Source: Paenibacillus bouchesdurhonensis
GTDB lineage: Bacteria; Bacillota; Bacilli; Paenibacillales; Paenibacillaceae
Direction of reading: 5' to 3'
Length of the DNA: 40,244 nucleotides
NCBI RefSeq assembly: GCF_900155685.1
Contig: NZ_LT732548.1
Coordinates: 2,319,397-2,359,640 of the forward strand
Within the stretch, counting starts at the first letter, position 1, and every line of letters starts with the position of its first letter. Shown here piece by piece: positions 7,389 through 15,597 of the stretch. Both the position numbers and the translations under genes were made by a program. A model generated the notes under the pieces. It searched no databases. It was not told the DNA's origin and saw only the letters and a program-made list of their open reading frames with translations.

Positions 7389-8656
7389 TTATAGTGTCCT
7401 CCAATCTTGCGTGCCCGTTCTCTTGCTTGCCCTGACGTCGTTAATGAGGAGGCTCGGATTATAGCTGCACTGCCATAGCGGTCTTTGATCTGATCGGTCA
7501 CTCGATCTAGGGCGCGAAATTTCACTTGGTTCTCGAAAAGAGTCAGCTGGTAGCCGCTATCCGCCGCGAGATTGCTAAGCCCGATGCCTAATCGGCGCAC
7601 CGGTAGGCTGTTCCAGTGACGGTAGAACAGCTTCTTAGCTGATTCATATACAGTGTTTGTATGATGGGTCGGATCCGGCATTTTCATTTGCCGGGAGAAG
7701 CCGATCCGCGCGTCATAAGGGCTGCATAGGCAGCTGACGGTGATCACCTGTCCCATATAGCCTTTGCGTCGGCAGTCTCGGCATACTTCCTCCACGAGTT
7801 CCAGCAAGATGGTGTCGATTTCCTCAGTCTCCGCGTAGTCTCTCGGCAGCGTCATCATGTGGCTGACCGATTTCGGCGCAGCGTCGAAGGTGCGAGGCGT
7901 AACCGGGGAATTGTCCAGCCCGTTCGCCGTTCTCCACATCACTTCCGCCTGAATATCGCTTTGCTTGCCGAAGCGGGCGCGGAATTTATCCTTTAGCACG
8001 GGCAAAGGCGTTTTGGCGATATCGCCAATCTGATACATCCCAAGCCGCGTGAAGTGGGCAGCCATCCGGGAGCCGACTCCGAACATTTTGGGGATCGGCT
8101 GCGGCCAGAGCGCCGACGGCACGTTAGCGCTGGGCAAAACGTACAATCCGTTCTCAGTCTTCTTCGCCCAAATGTCCGTTGCCAGCTTAGCAAGCATTTT
8201 GTTGGAGCTGATGCCAATCCGAACCCAGACTCCAGTTTGTTTCAGTACTTTCTGTTGAATAGATTTGGCCATGACGAGCGGGTCGTCCTGAAATAGATGA
8301 AGGCTTCCAGATACGTCGAGAAACTGCTCGTCAATCGAGAAAATTTCGACTAGGTCGGTATATTCCCGGTAAATGTCCGTAATCATCAACGATACATCAA
8401 TGTAATGCTGCATCCGCGGACGCATGACGACGAGCTCAGGACATTTCCGAATCGCTTCGCCTAATCGTTCTGCAGTAGTTACCCCAAAGCTCTTGGCGAT
8501 GGGGCAGGCCGCCAGGATAATTCCCGAACGGCGGGCCGGATCTCCGGCCACAGCCACAGGCTTATTCCTACATCCCGGATGATCCGCTTTCTCAATGCTG
8601 GCATAGAAGCTCTGGCAATCTGCCAAAAAAATAGTTCTATTGCGTGCGTTCTTCAT
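7385..8656 (-). CDS. Y-family DNA polymerase (UvrX/YqjW type, translesion synthesis)
   Basis: Error-prone polymerase that copies past DNA lesions. The 423-residue protein has palm motifs LADCQSFYASIE (D13) and FSIDEQFLDVSG (D109, E110), the three metal-binding acids of the family. It also has the GISSNKMLAKLATD region, a helix-hairpin-helix near PKMFGVGSRMAAHF, and a C-terminal little-finger domain. The length and gene context match the B. subtilis UvrX/YqjW group more than DinB. The start is ATG 8656, overlapping the upstream stop as ATGA with GGGAGG before it; an in-frame ATG at 8674 has no ribosome site. It is expressed from a LexA-type promoter and is the middle gene of three. Confidence 0.92.
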   Translation of the reverse strand: MKNARNRTIFLADCQSFYASIEKADHPGCRNKPVAVAGDPARRSGIILAACPIAKSFGVTTAERLGEAIRKCPELVVMRPRMQHYIDVSLMITDIYREYTDLVEIFSIDEQFLDVSGSLHLFQDDPLVMAKSIQQKVLKQTGVWVRIGISSNKMLAKLATDIWAKKTENGLYVLPSANVPSALWPQPIPKMFGVGSRMAAHFTRLGMYQIGDIAKTPLPVLKDKFRARFGKQSDIQAEVMWRTANGLDNSPVTPRTFDAAPKSVSHMMTLPRDYAETEEIDTILLELVEEVCRDCRRKGYMGQVITVSCLCSPYDARIGFSRQMKMPDPTHHTNTVYESAKKLFYRHWNSLPVRRLGIGLSNLAADSGYQLTLFENQVKFRALDRVTDQIKDRYGSAAIIRASSLTTSGQARERARKIGGHYK

Positions 8657-9024
8657 CTCTTTGGTGCCTCCCATAGTCTCATTAGAAGAATCATCAGCTC
8701 CGCTTTTACTAAGCTTCTCAGCATCTTGAAATGATGAATATAGCCTCGAACCCTATACTCCACCTCGACGCCTAGCGTATTCATCGTCGTATGAAGCACT
8801 TGAATGTGATGCTGGCGCATTTTGCTTCTAAGCACTTTCAGCTCGAGATGAATGCTGTTCTCAACCTCCTTAAGATAAAAAATCACCAGATTATAAATTA
8901 ATTTATTCTGATGCAGGCTGAACTCCTGGATATCCCTTGCCAGCATATCAAGCAAAATAGGCAGCAAGGTGTACTCTTTGATGATTTGAATATCTTCTTC
9001 TGTCTCGATCATAGAGTTAGTCAT
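8653..9024 (-). CDS. Unnamed helical protein, first gene of the SOS cassette
   Basis: A 123-residue, almost wholly helical protein of unknown function, rich in leucine and basic residues, with no signal peptide. It starts with EEDIQIIKEYTLLP and has EVEYRVRGYIHHFKM near its end; both find counterparts at the same places in the third gene of the operon. ATG 9024 is chosen because GGTGG lies upstream; an open frame from ATG 9051 would begin inside the second LexA box. Its TGA overlaps the ATG of the polymerase gene, so the proteins are probably made in fixed ratio. A role as polymerase partner is inferred from this context. Confidence 0.75.
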   Translation of the reverse strand: MTNSMIETEEDIQIIKEYTLLPILLDMLARDIQEFSLHQNKLIYNLVIFYLKEVENSIHLELKVLRSKMRQHHIQVLHTTMNTLGVEVEYRVRGYIHHFKMLRSLVKAELMILLMRLWEAPKR

Positions 9025-9044
9025 GATATTACACCACCATAATG

Positions 9045-9058
9045 CGAACATGTATTCG
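9045..9058 (-). promoter_or_regulatory. LexA (DinR) box 2, near-consensus
   Basis: CGAACATGTATTCG has one good half-site (CGAAC) and one with a single change (ATTCG for GTTCG). It lies between the -10 and the start codon, 30 bp from the perfect box, so a second LexA dimer could bind on nearly the same face of the DNA. Confidence 0.65.
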
Positions 9059-9065
9059 TTTATAT

Positions 9066-9096
9066 ATTATATACCGAACACAAGTTCGTTATGCAA
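9066..9096 (-). promoter_or_regulatory. SOS promoter of the polymerase cassette
   Basis: On the minus strand TTGCAT (9096-9091) is followed 17 bp later by TATATA, or 19 bp later by TATAAT (9071-9066). The perfect LexA box fills the spacer between the two hexamers, a classical repressing position. Confidence 0.65.
9075..9088 (-). promoter_or_regulatory. LexA (DinR) box 1, perfect
   Basis: CGAAC-ACAA-GTTCG matches the Gram-positive LexA consensus CGAAC-N4-GTTCG at every specified base. It lies between the -35 and -10 of the cassette promoter, so damage-induced cleavage of LexA should switch the three genes on. Confidence 0.9.
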
Positions 9097-9758
9097 GTGA
9101 ATTTTATGGAAAATGGATACTACGTTATAGTTCCTTAATATTATACATTTTGTAATTAAATGGTTCTTATTGGGGGGAGGATGGCTGGGTAAGAAGTCAT
9201 CTGCGGGTCCTTGCAGTCCTATGGAAAATATCGGAATAAAGTTGCTTTGCAACCATTGAGCCTAGAGTAGGACCAGCGTACGTTTTTTTATAGGGCAACA
9301 AAAATTAACAAAACGCTCACAATCCGCGCCGTTAAGCGATTTTCTATCGAGACTTTGGTATCAATTTTGTAACCTTTATGGAAACGAGTGTAAAAATAGA
9401 ACGAAACTTCGAAAAAAGTTGTGCGTCTAATATGAGCGAACAGCAGGGGCACTGTGTTCTATGAAAACAGCGACTTGGAAATGCAGCATCGTATTGCTTT
9501 GTTTTTCAAGTCCTTTTCATAAGGACAAGAGGTTCAGTAATTTAAAGGCGATAATGGAATTAACCGGGATAATGGTGCTAAAAGACTTCGATTACACAGG
9601 AAAGGGCCCAGATGCAAAACGCTTCTATCAGCCTAGTTACTTTATTAGAGTACTTGGTTAATGATAGAGGTAATACGTGGGGAGTGGAGGTGTGAGGGGA
9701 CCGTACTGGTAAAATCGCCTGCATACAAAAAAATAGCGAGGTGACAGGAGCAAAACCG
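9097..9758 (+). other. Long non-coding stretch before the polymer operon
   Basis: About 660 bases with no convincing gene. A 66-codon frame at 9461-9661 lacks a well-placed ribosome site and protein-like composition. Near 9512 there is a small hairpin, GTCCTT-TTCAT-AAGGAC. TTGTAA (9367-9372) with TAAAAA (9391-9396), spacing 18, is a weak promoter candidate. Promoter and leader of the downstream operon must lie here, but I cannot place them with confidence. Confidence 0.4.
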
Positions 9759-11987
9759 ATGACAACGTTAGCGCGAAAAAGGCTAGTTATTTTACTTGTA
9801 CTTGGCGGTATTTTGATCGCCGGGGGGATTTACCTCATCATCTTAAACCTGCCTCCGTCCCATACGACACACCAAACTTCGGACGGCGCAAAAATCAAGT
9901 TCCAGACTTCGGGAGACCGATTTATGGAGTACAAGGGCGAGGGGAAATGGCAGGAGATTTTTGTGAAAGGCGTCAACTTGGGGGCTACAGTTCCTGGTTA
10001 TTTTCCAGGGGAATTCCCCATCACTGAAGAGGATTATATGCGCTGGTTCAAACAGATTGATGACATGGGCGCAAACGTAATCCGTATTTATACCGTGCAT
10101 AATCCGGTGTTCTATACGTCCTTAGTTAAATACAACAGAGATAAGGGAGACGATCCGCTGTACTTCATTCAGGGCATTTGGTCGCCTGAGGAGCAATTGA
10201 TCGAGCTTAAGGATGCATACAACCCTGGAATTAAAGATACGTTCCACAAGGAAATCGAAAAAGCGGTAAAAGCGGTGTATGGAGATTTAAAAATACCGGT
10301 GCAGCCGGGAGCTTCGGGAGGAAAGTATAGAGCGAATGCAGGGCCTTATTTGATGGCTTGGCATATCGGCACGGAGTGGGATCCCGAAATGGTTGACAAC
10401 ACGAATACACTTTATGCATCGTCTGTTTCGCCTTATCAAGGCAAGCATTTCTCCGCGCTGGAGAAGGCCAGTCCTTTCGAGAGCTGGCTCGCTGAATTGA
10501 TTGATCAGACGGCTGAACTGGAAGCCGGCTATGGCTGGCAGCATCCGATGACCTTTACAAACTGGGTCACGACGGATGTGCTTGAGCACCCCGGGGAGCC
10601 TTTGTTCGAGGAGGACTTGGCTAGCGTGGACGCTACGCACATTGAACCGGTGGACTGGGAGGCAGGGTATTTTGCAGCTTATCACGTCTACCCGTATTAC
10701 CCGGACTTCTTCCATCTCGATAAGACGCTGGAGACGATTCCTGACGGAAATGGCGGGTTCAATACGTACAAAGCTTATTTGAAAAAGCTGAAAGAGCATT
10801 ACAAAGATATTCCGATCATGGTTACGGAGTATGGCGTACCCGCGTCTTTAGGCGTATCGCATATTGGTCCCGGCGGACGGAATCAAGGGGGGCACAGCGA
10901 TGCCGAAAAGGCCGAGATCGACGTATCTTTGACAAAAGATATTTATGACGAAGGCTATTCCGGAGCCATATTGTTCATGTGGCAGGACGAGTGGTTCAAG
11001 AAGACTTGGAATACGATGCGCTTCGAAATTCCCGAGGATCGCCGTTCCCATTGGCTGAACGTTCTGACGAACGAGAAGCTGTTCGGCATTGTAGCTATGG
11101 GCTCAGGCAAGGAAGACGACATTATCATCGACGGCAAGCTAAGCGATTGGGATGCATTGCCTGAAGGTGAGATTAAGTCGTGGGACAAGCCAGCTCCCGG
11201 CATCGAACGATTCCGCGTGACGCATGACGAGGCTTACGTGTATGTAGGGCTTACGTTAACGGAGGATTTTGATCCCGAGACTCGGCAAATTTATTTGGGG
11301 ACACATACGCAGCCCGGAGGAAATGAACCGGTCACGGAACTTCCCGGCATTAAGCTAAGCGATGGTCTGGAAAATTTGGTCGTCATCGGACGGGATGAAG
11401 AGACAGAAGTGAGAACGGCACCGAGCTATGACTTCCATCGTCGTCTCTATGGACGCTACGGCTACTGGATGCTCGATGAACAGACGGAGGAGCAGAAGGT
11501 TCAGTTCCAGCCATGGAAGCTGGCTGTCAGCCTGACGATGTCGCCGCCGGACACCCGGTTCAGCCAACCGTTTAAAGATATGACGGTGGGCAGTCTGGTG
11601 CGAGGGACTTCGGATCGAAACGATACAAACTTTAACTCGTTAACTTCATGGCAATACAGCGGCAGTGAAGTAGAGCTCCGCATACCATGGATGCTGCTGG
11701 GCTTTGCGGATCCAAGTTCCCTTCAGGTCATTGATTATGGCCAGCTTAAGAAAGACCGCATGTTTACGACGGCGGAAGTCGAGGGGATTACGTTCCTGCC
11801 CTGGATGAAGGATCGTCAGAGTCAGGAGGTTTTTGGGCCAGGCAGCAATGGAACCGTCGATCTGGCGGAGCAGCCGAAATATACTTGGTCGCCTTGGGAA
11901 ACCGTGAATTACACCGAGAATCTAAAGTCCGGCTATTATGCGCTGAAAGAGTACTACGAAAGCTTGCCGGAACATCAACCTGAATAA
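9759..11987 (+). CDS. Membrane-anchored clan GH-A-like glycosidase with C-terminal binding domain
   Basis: A 742-residue protein expected to act on polysaccharide outside the cell. Residues 8-32 form an uncleaved membrane anchor. Residues about 45-440 look like a (beta/alpha)8 glycosidase of the GH2/GH5 type, with a possible acid/base E206 in AWHIGTEWDPE and a possible nucleophile E357 in IMVTEYGVP, at strand-4 and strand-7 type positions. Residues about 455-690 begin with IIIDGKLSDWDAL and VYVGLTL, the look of a CBM9/DOMON-like beta-sandwich. ATG 9759 has AGGAG 9 bases upstream; GTG 9741 is in frame but poorer. It is first in an operon with a GT2 synthase, so trimming or processing of the operon's own polymer is the likely job. 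The exact GH family is not determined. Confidence 0.75.
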   Translation: MTTLARKRLVILLVLGGILIAGGIYLIILNLPPSHTTHQTSDGAKIKFQTSGDRFMEYKGEGKWQEIFVKGVNLGATVPGYFPGEFPITEEDYMRWFKQIDDMGANVIRIYTVHNPVFYTSLVKYNRDKGDDPLYFIQGIWSPEEQLIELKDAYNPGIKDTFHKEIEKAVKAVYGDLKIPVQPGASGGKYRANAGPYLMAWHIGTEWDPEMVDNTNTLYASSVSPYQGKHFSALEKASPFESWLAELIDQTAELEAGYGWQHPMTFTNWVTTDVLEHPGEPLFEEDLASVDATHIEPVDWEAGYFAAYHVYPYYPDFFHLDKTLETIPDGNGGFNTYKAYLKKLKEHYKDIPIMVTEYGVPASLGVSHIGPGGRNQGGHSDAEKAEIDVSLTKDIYDEGYSGAILFMWQDEWFKKTWNTMRFEIPEDRRSHWLNVLTNEKLFGIVAMGSGKEDDIIIDGKLSDWDALPEGEIKSWDKPAPGIERFRVTHDEAYVYVGLTLTEDFDPETRQIYLGTHTQPGGNEPVTELPGIKLSDGLENLVVIGRDEETEVRTAPSYDFHRRLYGRYGYWMLDEQTEEQKVQFQPWKLAVSLTMSPPDTRFSQPFKDMTVGSLVRGTSDRNDTNFNSLTSWQYSGSEVELRIPWMLLGFADPSSLQVIDYGQLKKDRMFTTAEVEGITFLPWMKDRQSQEVFGPGSNGTVDLAEQPKYTWSPWETVNYTENLKSGYYALKEYYESLPEHQPE

Positions 11988-12023
11988 TCCGGTGTTTGGT
12001 ATATAGAAGGAGGAATGTTCTTT

Positions 12024-13217
12024 ATGTATACGCATCTTACCTTGGCTATCTATTTTATTTACGTATGCCTGGGGCTGATCGGGACTGGAATAGTTCTTTT
12101 ATTCACTTTAAAGTTCAATCATTTGCACAAAGTAAAAAAGAGTCAGCAATATCTACAGAAGCATCAGGATTACTTCAAATTCATTCAATCTCATCTGAAC
12201 GGAACTTCGGAGCTTCCTTTGCCGCCGGGCAGGCTTAAGGAGCTCGAAGGCCGGGTCATTCAACAAAAATTCATTGAGTGGATCGACCAGTTCAAAGGCG
12301 AGTACCGCGAGAAGCTGGTCAAGCTTTGCCATGATGCGGGGTTTGTGCATCAAGATATCAAGCTGCTGGACAGTCTGTTCTACGGACGGCGAATTGCGGC
12401 AGCCTATCGCCTTGGAGGAATGCGTGCCGCCGAGGCCGTGCCCCGGATGCTGACGATGCTGAAGAACGAGCGTTATACTCCGCTTACGATCGTCGTGGCC
12501 CGGGCTGTGGCCAAAAGCGCGGAGAAGGAGGAGCAGCTGAAGGAAATGCTGCAGCACCTGCTTCGCCACGGCAAGCCGATCCACAATATGGCTGCGGACA
12601 TCGTGATGGAGAGCCGGCTTGATGCCAGTCGCTTATTGCTAAAGCTGCTGGATGACGAGAATCAGGATCTTGTGAAGGTGGCTCTCGTAGCCATGTGGGG
12701 GCAGGCGATTCCGGAGGTGGTTCCTTCCCTGGATCGTTTGGTCGGCGCCGAACAGACGGATGTCCGCGCCGAGGCCGTCAAACTCTACTTAAGCTCTAAT
12801 CCGGTGCTTAAGGATGACACGATTAAGAACCTGATGTCCGACAAGGACTGGGAGGTGCGCGCCGCCGTGGCGAAATCACTTGGCTCCCTGCACGCTGCCG
12901 GAAGCATTCCGCTTTTGCGCAATGCGCTGAAGGATGCGAACTGGTGGGTAAGGAACAACAGTGCGGAGAGTCTGACGCGGCTGGGAGAAACAGGCTTTGA
13001 GGTTCTTTGTCAAATTGCGATGAATGGTTCGGGGGTTGAGCGGGAGACCGCTATGTATCATATCGAAAGAGCGATGCTGCAGGATAATGAGCATCAAAAA
13101 CTCGACCAAATGGTCGCCTATAACAAAAAAAAGCTGCTGTACGAACGGTATTTCGGCGTGACCGAGCGAAAACCGATTCGTCAGGTTGCGGCGGTCGGAG
13201 GCGATTACACTGCTTAG
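12024..13217 (+). CDS. Membrane-anchored HEAT-repeat protein of the polymer operon
   Basis: A 397-residue protein with one N-terminal membrane helix (about 5-30), a short basic and helical stretch, then helical hairpins. Clear HEAT-type repeats lie at about 205-330, for example VRAEAVKLYL, WEVRAAVAKSLGSL and WWVRNNSAESLTRLG. HEAT repeats serve as protein-binding scaffolds, and the repeats should face the cytoplasm if the helix is a simple anchor. ATG 12024 is chosen because AAGGAGG ends 10 bases before it; ATG 12015 is only one base from that site. It lies 36 bases after the glycosidase and overlaps the glycosyltransferase frame, so a scaffold for the synthase is a fair inference. No catalytic motif is visible. 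Confidence 0.75.
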   Translation: MYTHLTLAIYFIYVCLGLIGTGIVLLFTLKFNHLHKVKKSQQYLQKHQDYFKFIQSHLNGTSELPLPPGRLKELEGRVIQQKFIEWIDQFKGEYREKLVKLCHDAGFVHQDIKLLDSLFYGRRIAAAYRLGGMRAAEAVPRMLTMLKNERYTPLTIVVARAVAKSAEKEEQLKEMLQHLLRHGKPIHNMAADIVMESRLDASRLLLKLLDDENQDLVKVALVAMWGQAIPEVVPSLDRLVGAEQTDVRAEAVKLYLSSNPVLKDDTIKNLMSDKDWEVRAAVAKSLGSLHAAGSIPLLRNALKDANWWVRNNSAESLTRLGETGFEVLCQIAMNGSGVERETAMYHIERAMLQDNEHQKLDQMVAYNKKKLLYERYFGVTERKPIRQVAAVGGDYTA

Positions 13218-14637
13218 AGACATATTGCTTATTTACGGACTATTTGCCATTTACTATGTAATGACGGTAAATACGATTTATTTTACGATCATGGCTTTTT
13301 CATTTCGCAACATTATGACGATTTTCCGCAGGTCAGCTTATTCGAAATACAACACGCTTTCCGGCTCGGAGCTCGTGCCTTCGGTATCCTTGCTTGTTCC
13401 GGCCTATAACGAGGAGCTTACGGTTATCGAAAACGTGAAATGCCTGCTGACCTTGAACTATCCGACCTATGAAGTGATCGTCATCAACGACGGCTCCAGC
13501 GATAATACGCTGGGGGTACTGCGGGAGGAATTCGGCCTTGAGCCGCTTCCGAATCCGGAAATACGAAACTCGATCGACTGCCAGCCGATCAATGCTGTCT
13601 ATTTTAATCCTCAGTATCCGCATCTGTATGTAATAGATAAGCCGAATGGTGGAAAGGCGGATTCCTTGAATGCGGGTATCAACCTGTCCCATTTTCCGCT
13701 CATTTCATCCATCGATGCCGATTCCCTGCTGGAGAAGGATGCCTTGATCCGCATGGCTCGAATGTATATGGAGAACCCGGAAGAGACGGTAGCGATTGGC
13801 GGGGATGTGCGAATTGCCAACGGCTGCCGGATCGAGAACGGCGCGGTCAAAGAAGTGTCGCTGCCGCGCAAAATGTGGCCGATGTTCCAGGCCGTCGAAT
13901 ATTTGAAGGCCTTCCTGGGCGGCCGCATCGGCTGGAGCTCCATTAATGGACTGATCATCGTGTCCGGAGCTTTCGGGATGTTCCGCAAGGACTATGTCAT
14001 TGCTGTAGGTGGGTACCGGGGAGGGTATCCTGGCGAGGACATGAACATCATCATCAAGCTGCATCGCTACATGCTGGAGAACAAGCTGAAATACCGGGTG
14101 GCCTTCTGTCCGGAAGCGGTATGCTGGACGCAAGCGCCGGATACGTACCGCATTTTGTCCAACCAGCGGAAGCGCTGGGGGCGCGGTAACCTGAAGAACA
14201 TGATCGAGAACTACGATATGGCCTTCAATCCGAAATACAAGGTGATGGGGCTGTTGACCATGCCGTACAACATTATTTTCGAAGCGCTCAATCCGTATTT
14301 CAAAATTACAGGACTGCTCGCGCTGGTCGGGTATACGTTCATGGACATGACGAACTGGAAAATCCTCGTTGTGTTCGGGCTTATTAATATTTTGAGCGGG
14401 TATTTGCTCAGCATCGGCGCCTTGTTCCTTGAGGAACTCGCATTCAAGCGGTTTACGAAGGTATCCGATTTGGCCCGTCTGCTGCTCTTCTCCGCACTGA
14501 AATTTGTCGGATATGCCCAGCTTGGCGGACTATGGCGGATTCAAGGCCATATTCAATTTATGCGCAATAACAATTCCTGGGGGACGATGACCCGAACCAG
14601 TTGGAAGGAAGAGGGCAAAGAGGCTAAGACGGCTTAA
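13186..14637 (+). CDS. Processive family 2 glycosyltransferase (polysaccharide synthase)
   Basis: A 483-residue membrane enzyme that should polymerise an activated sugar and move the chain across the membrane, as cellulose, hyaluronan and PNAG synthases do. It has N-terminal membrane helices (about 12-42), a GT-A domain with LLVPAYNEE and VINDGSSD, DAD at 177-179 for metal-UDP, GED at 283-285 as catalytic base region, and QRKRW at 327-331, the processive Q-x-x-RW motif. Further membrane helices follow at about 355-440. There is no PilZ domain. The start is uncertain: TTG 13186 overlaps the previous gene, while GGAGG at 13197-13201 would better serve a CTG at 13210 or TTG 13225. The product is unknown. 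Confidence 0.88.
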   Translation: MRRSEAITLLRDILLIYGLFAIYYVMTVNTIYFTIMAFSFRNIMTIFRRSAYSKYNTLSGSELVPSVSLLVPAYNEELTVIENVKCLLTLNYPTYEVIVINDGSSDNTLGVLREEFGLEPLPNPEIRNSIDCQPINAVYFNPQYPHLYVIDKPNGGKADSLNAGINLSHFPLISSIDADSLLEKDALIRMARMYMENPEETVAIGGDVRIANGCRIENGAVKEVSLPRKMWPMFQAVEYLKAFLGGRIGWSSINGLIIVSGAFGMFRKDYVIAVGGYRGGYPGEDMNIIIKLHRYMLENKLKYRVAFCPEAVCWTQAPDTYRILSNQRKRWGRGNLKNMIENYDMAFNPKYKVMGLLTMPYNIIFEALNPYFKITGLLALVGYTFMDMTNWKILVVFGLINILSGYLLSIGALFLEELAFKRFTKVSDLARLLLFSALKFVGYAQLGGLWRIQGHIQFMRNNNSWGTMTRTSWKEEGKEAKTA

Positions 14638-14742
14638 GCCTTCAAGGCCACGGGAAGTGCTGGAAGGGAGTTGATAGCTGACATGCAGTAGCCCAAGGCA
14701 AAGGGTTGAATGATCTACAATAAAAGAAAGGTGGGAGTTCAG

Positions 14743-15552
14743 ATGCCGAATACGGCAGCATTACAAACCGAAATCCAGCAATCCAGTTTATATTCAACTA
14801 TTGAGCAGTATGTAAAGGAGTCTTCCCAGGAGGCGAATGGAGTTCTGTTCATCTATTCCGCAAATGCTCCGGCCTATTTGGAAGCGCAAATTCGAGGAAT
14901 TCTGGAATCTCAGCCGGGCGTATCCTTTGATATGTGGAATGGAAACGAGCCTGGAAGCTACGCTGTTCTGCTGCCAGGGCAGCAGCTCGATGCGGTACAT
15001 TTTCAAGGCTTGCTGCTCAAGCAACGAATTCAGGAAACGAATGGAGAGCTGGATCTCCACATGACATTGTCGAGCTTTCCCGAGCAAGGGGATTTCAGCG
15101 AGCAGGTAATCCAGCAAATGGAGGAGTCCGCCAAACTGAGTCCTTCTGGAGATATTCATATTTTTACGAGACAAGAATTTCGTTCGTCGCAAAGCCGCAT
15201 TCTCATTGTAGAAGGGGATGCCACAGTCCGTGAATTTCTGCAAATCCGCTTGCAGATGCAGGGCTATGAGACGGCTGTTACGGATAATGGTATCTCTGCG
15301 CTCGAGCTTATCGAAAGCTGGAAACCTGATCTGGTGCTGACTGAATTAAACCTGTATGGGATTGATGGTCTGCCTTATATCCACCACATTCAACAGCTCA
15401 ACGTCAAAAGCGTACCTAAAATTGTAGTTTTGACCGAGCAGCGTGTGGAGCAGACGATCAGTCTATGCTTCCAAAATGGCGTAGATGATTATATTACTAA
15501 ACCATTCTCGCCGGTAGAGTTGGACGCACGGATTCGACGCTGCATTCACTAG
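14743..15552 (+). CDS. Degenerate GGDEF plus pseudo-receiver protein
   Basis: A 269-residue cytoplasmic protein that seems regulatory. Residues about 30-130 resemble a GGDEF domain: SYAVLLPG stands where active enzymes have GGDEFAVLLPG, and the signature is replaced by EPGSY, so diguanylate cyclase activity is not expected. Residues 152-269 form a response-regulator receiver, but the phospho-accepting aspartate is a glutamate (E201 in LVLTELNLYGIDGL) and the acidic pair is reduced to VEGD. T231 and K253 (ITKPF) remain. A glutamate there often mimics the phosphorylated state. The ATG has GGTGGGAG upstream; the longer frame from 14710 does not. Position within the polymer operon suggests control of the synthase. 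Confidence 0.72.
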   Translation: MPNTAALQTEIQQSSLYSTIEQYVKESSQEANGVLFIYSANAPAYLEAQIRGILESQPGVSFDMWNGNEPGSYAVLLPGQQLDAVHFQGLLLKQRIQETNGELDLHMTLSSFPEQGDFSEQVIQQMEESAKLSPSGDIHIFTRQEFRSSQSRILIVEGDATVREFLQIRLQMQGYETAVTDNGISALELIESWKPDLVLTELNLYGIDGLPYIHHIQQLNVKSVPKIVVLTEQRVEQTISLCFQNGVDDYITKPFSPVELDARIRRCIH

Positions 15553-15597
15553 AAAGAAACACACTCATACTAGATAAATAAACGGAGGTTGAAACCT

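Noticed and set aside
8657..8674. Longer polymerase start at ATG 8674
   Set aside because: No ribosome site upstream, whereas ATG 8656 has GGGAGG and an ATGA overlap.
9597..9640. Resemblance to a c-di-GMP-I (GEMM) riboswitch
   Set aside because: The GCAAACC segment, the tetraloop stem and the distal helix are not present, so only scattered words match. Noted only as a reason to run a covariance model.
9461..9661. 66-codon open frame before the polymer operon
   Set aside because: No ribosome site at proper spacing, no family-like segment, and isolated position; treated as non-coding.
13705..14133. 142-codon minus-strand open frame
   Set aside because: Opposite the catalytic domain of the GT2 gene; no independent support.
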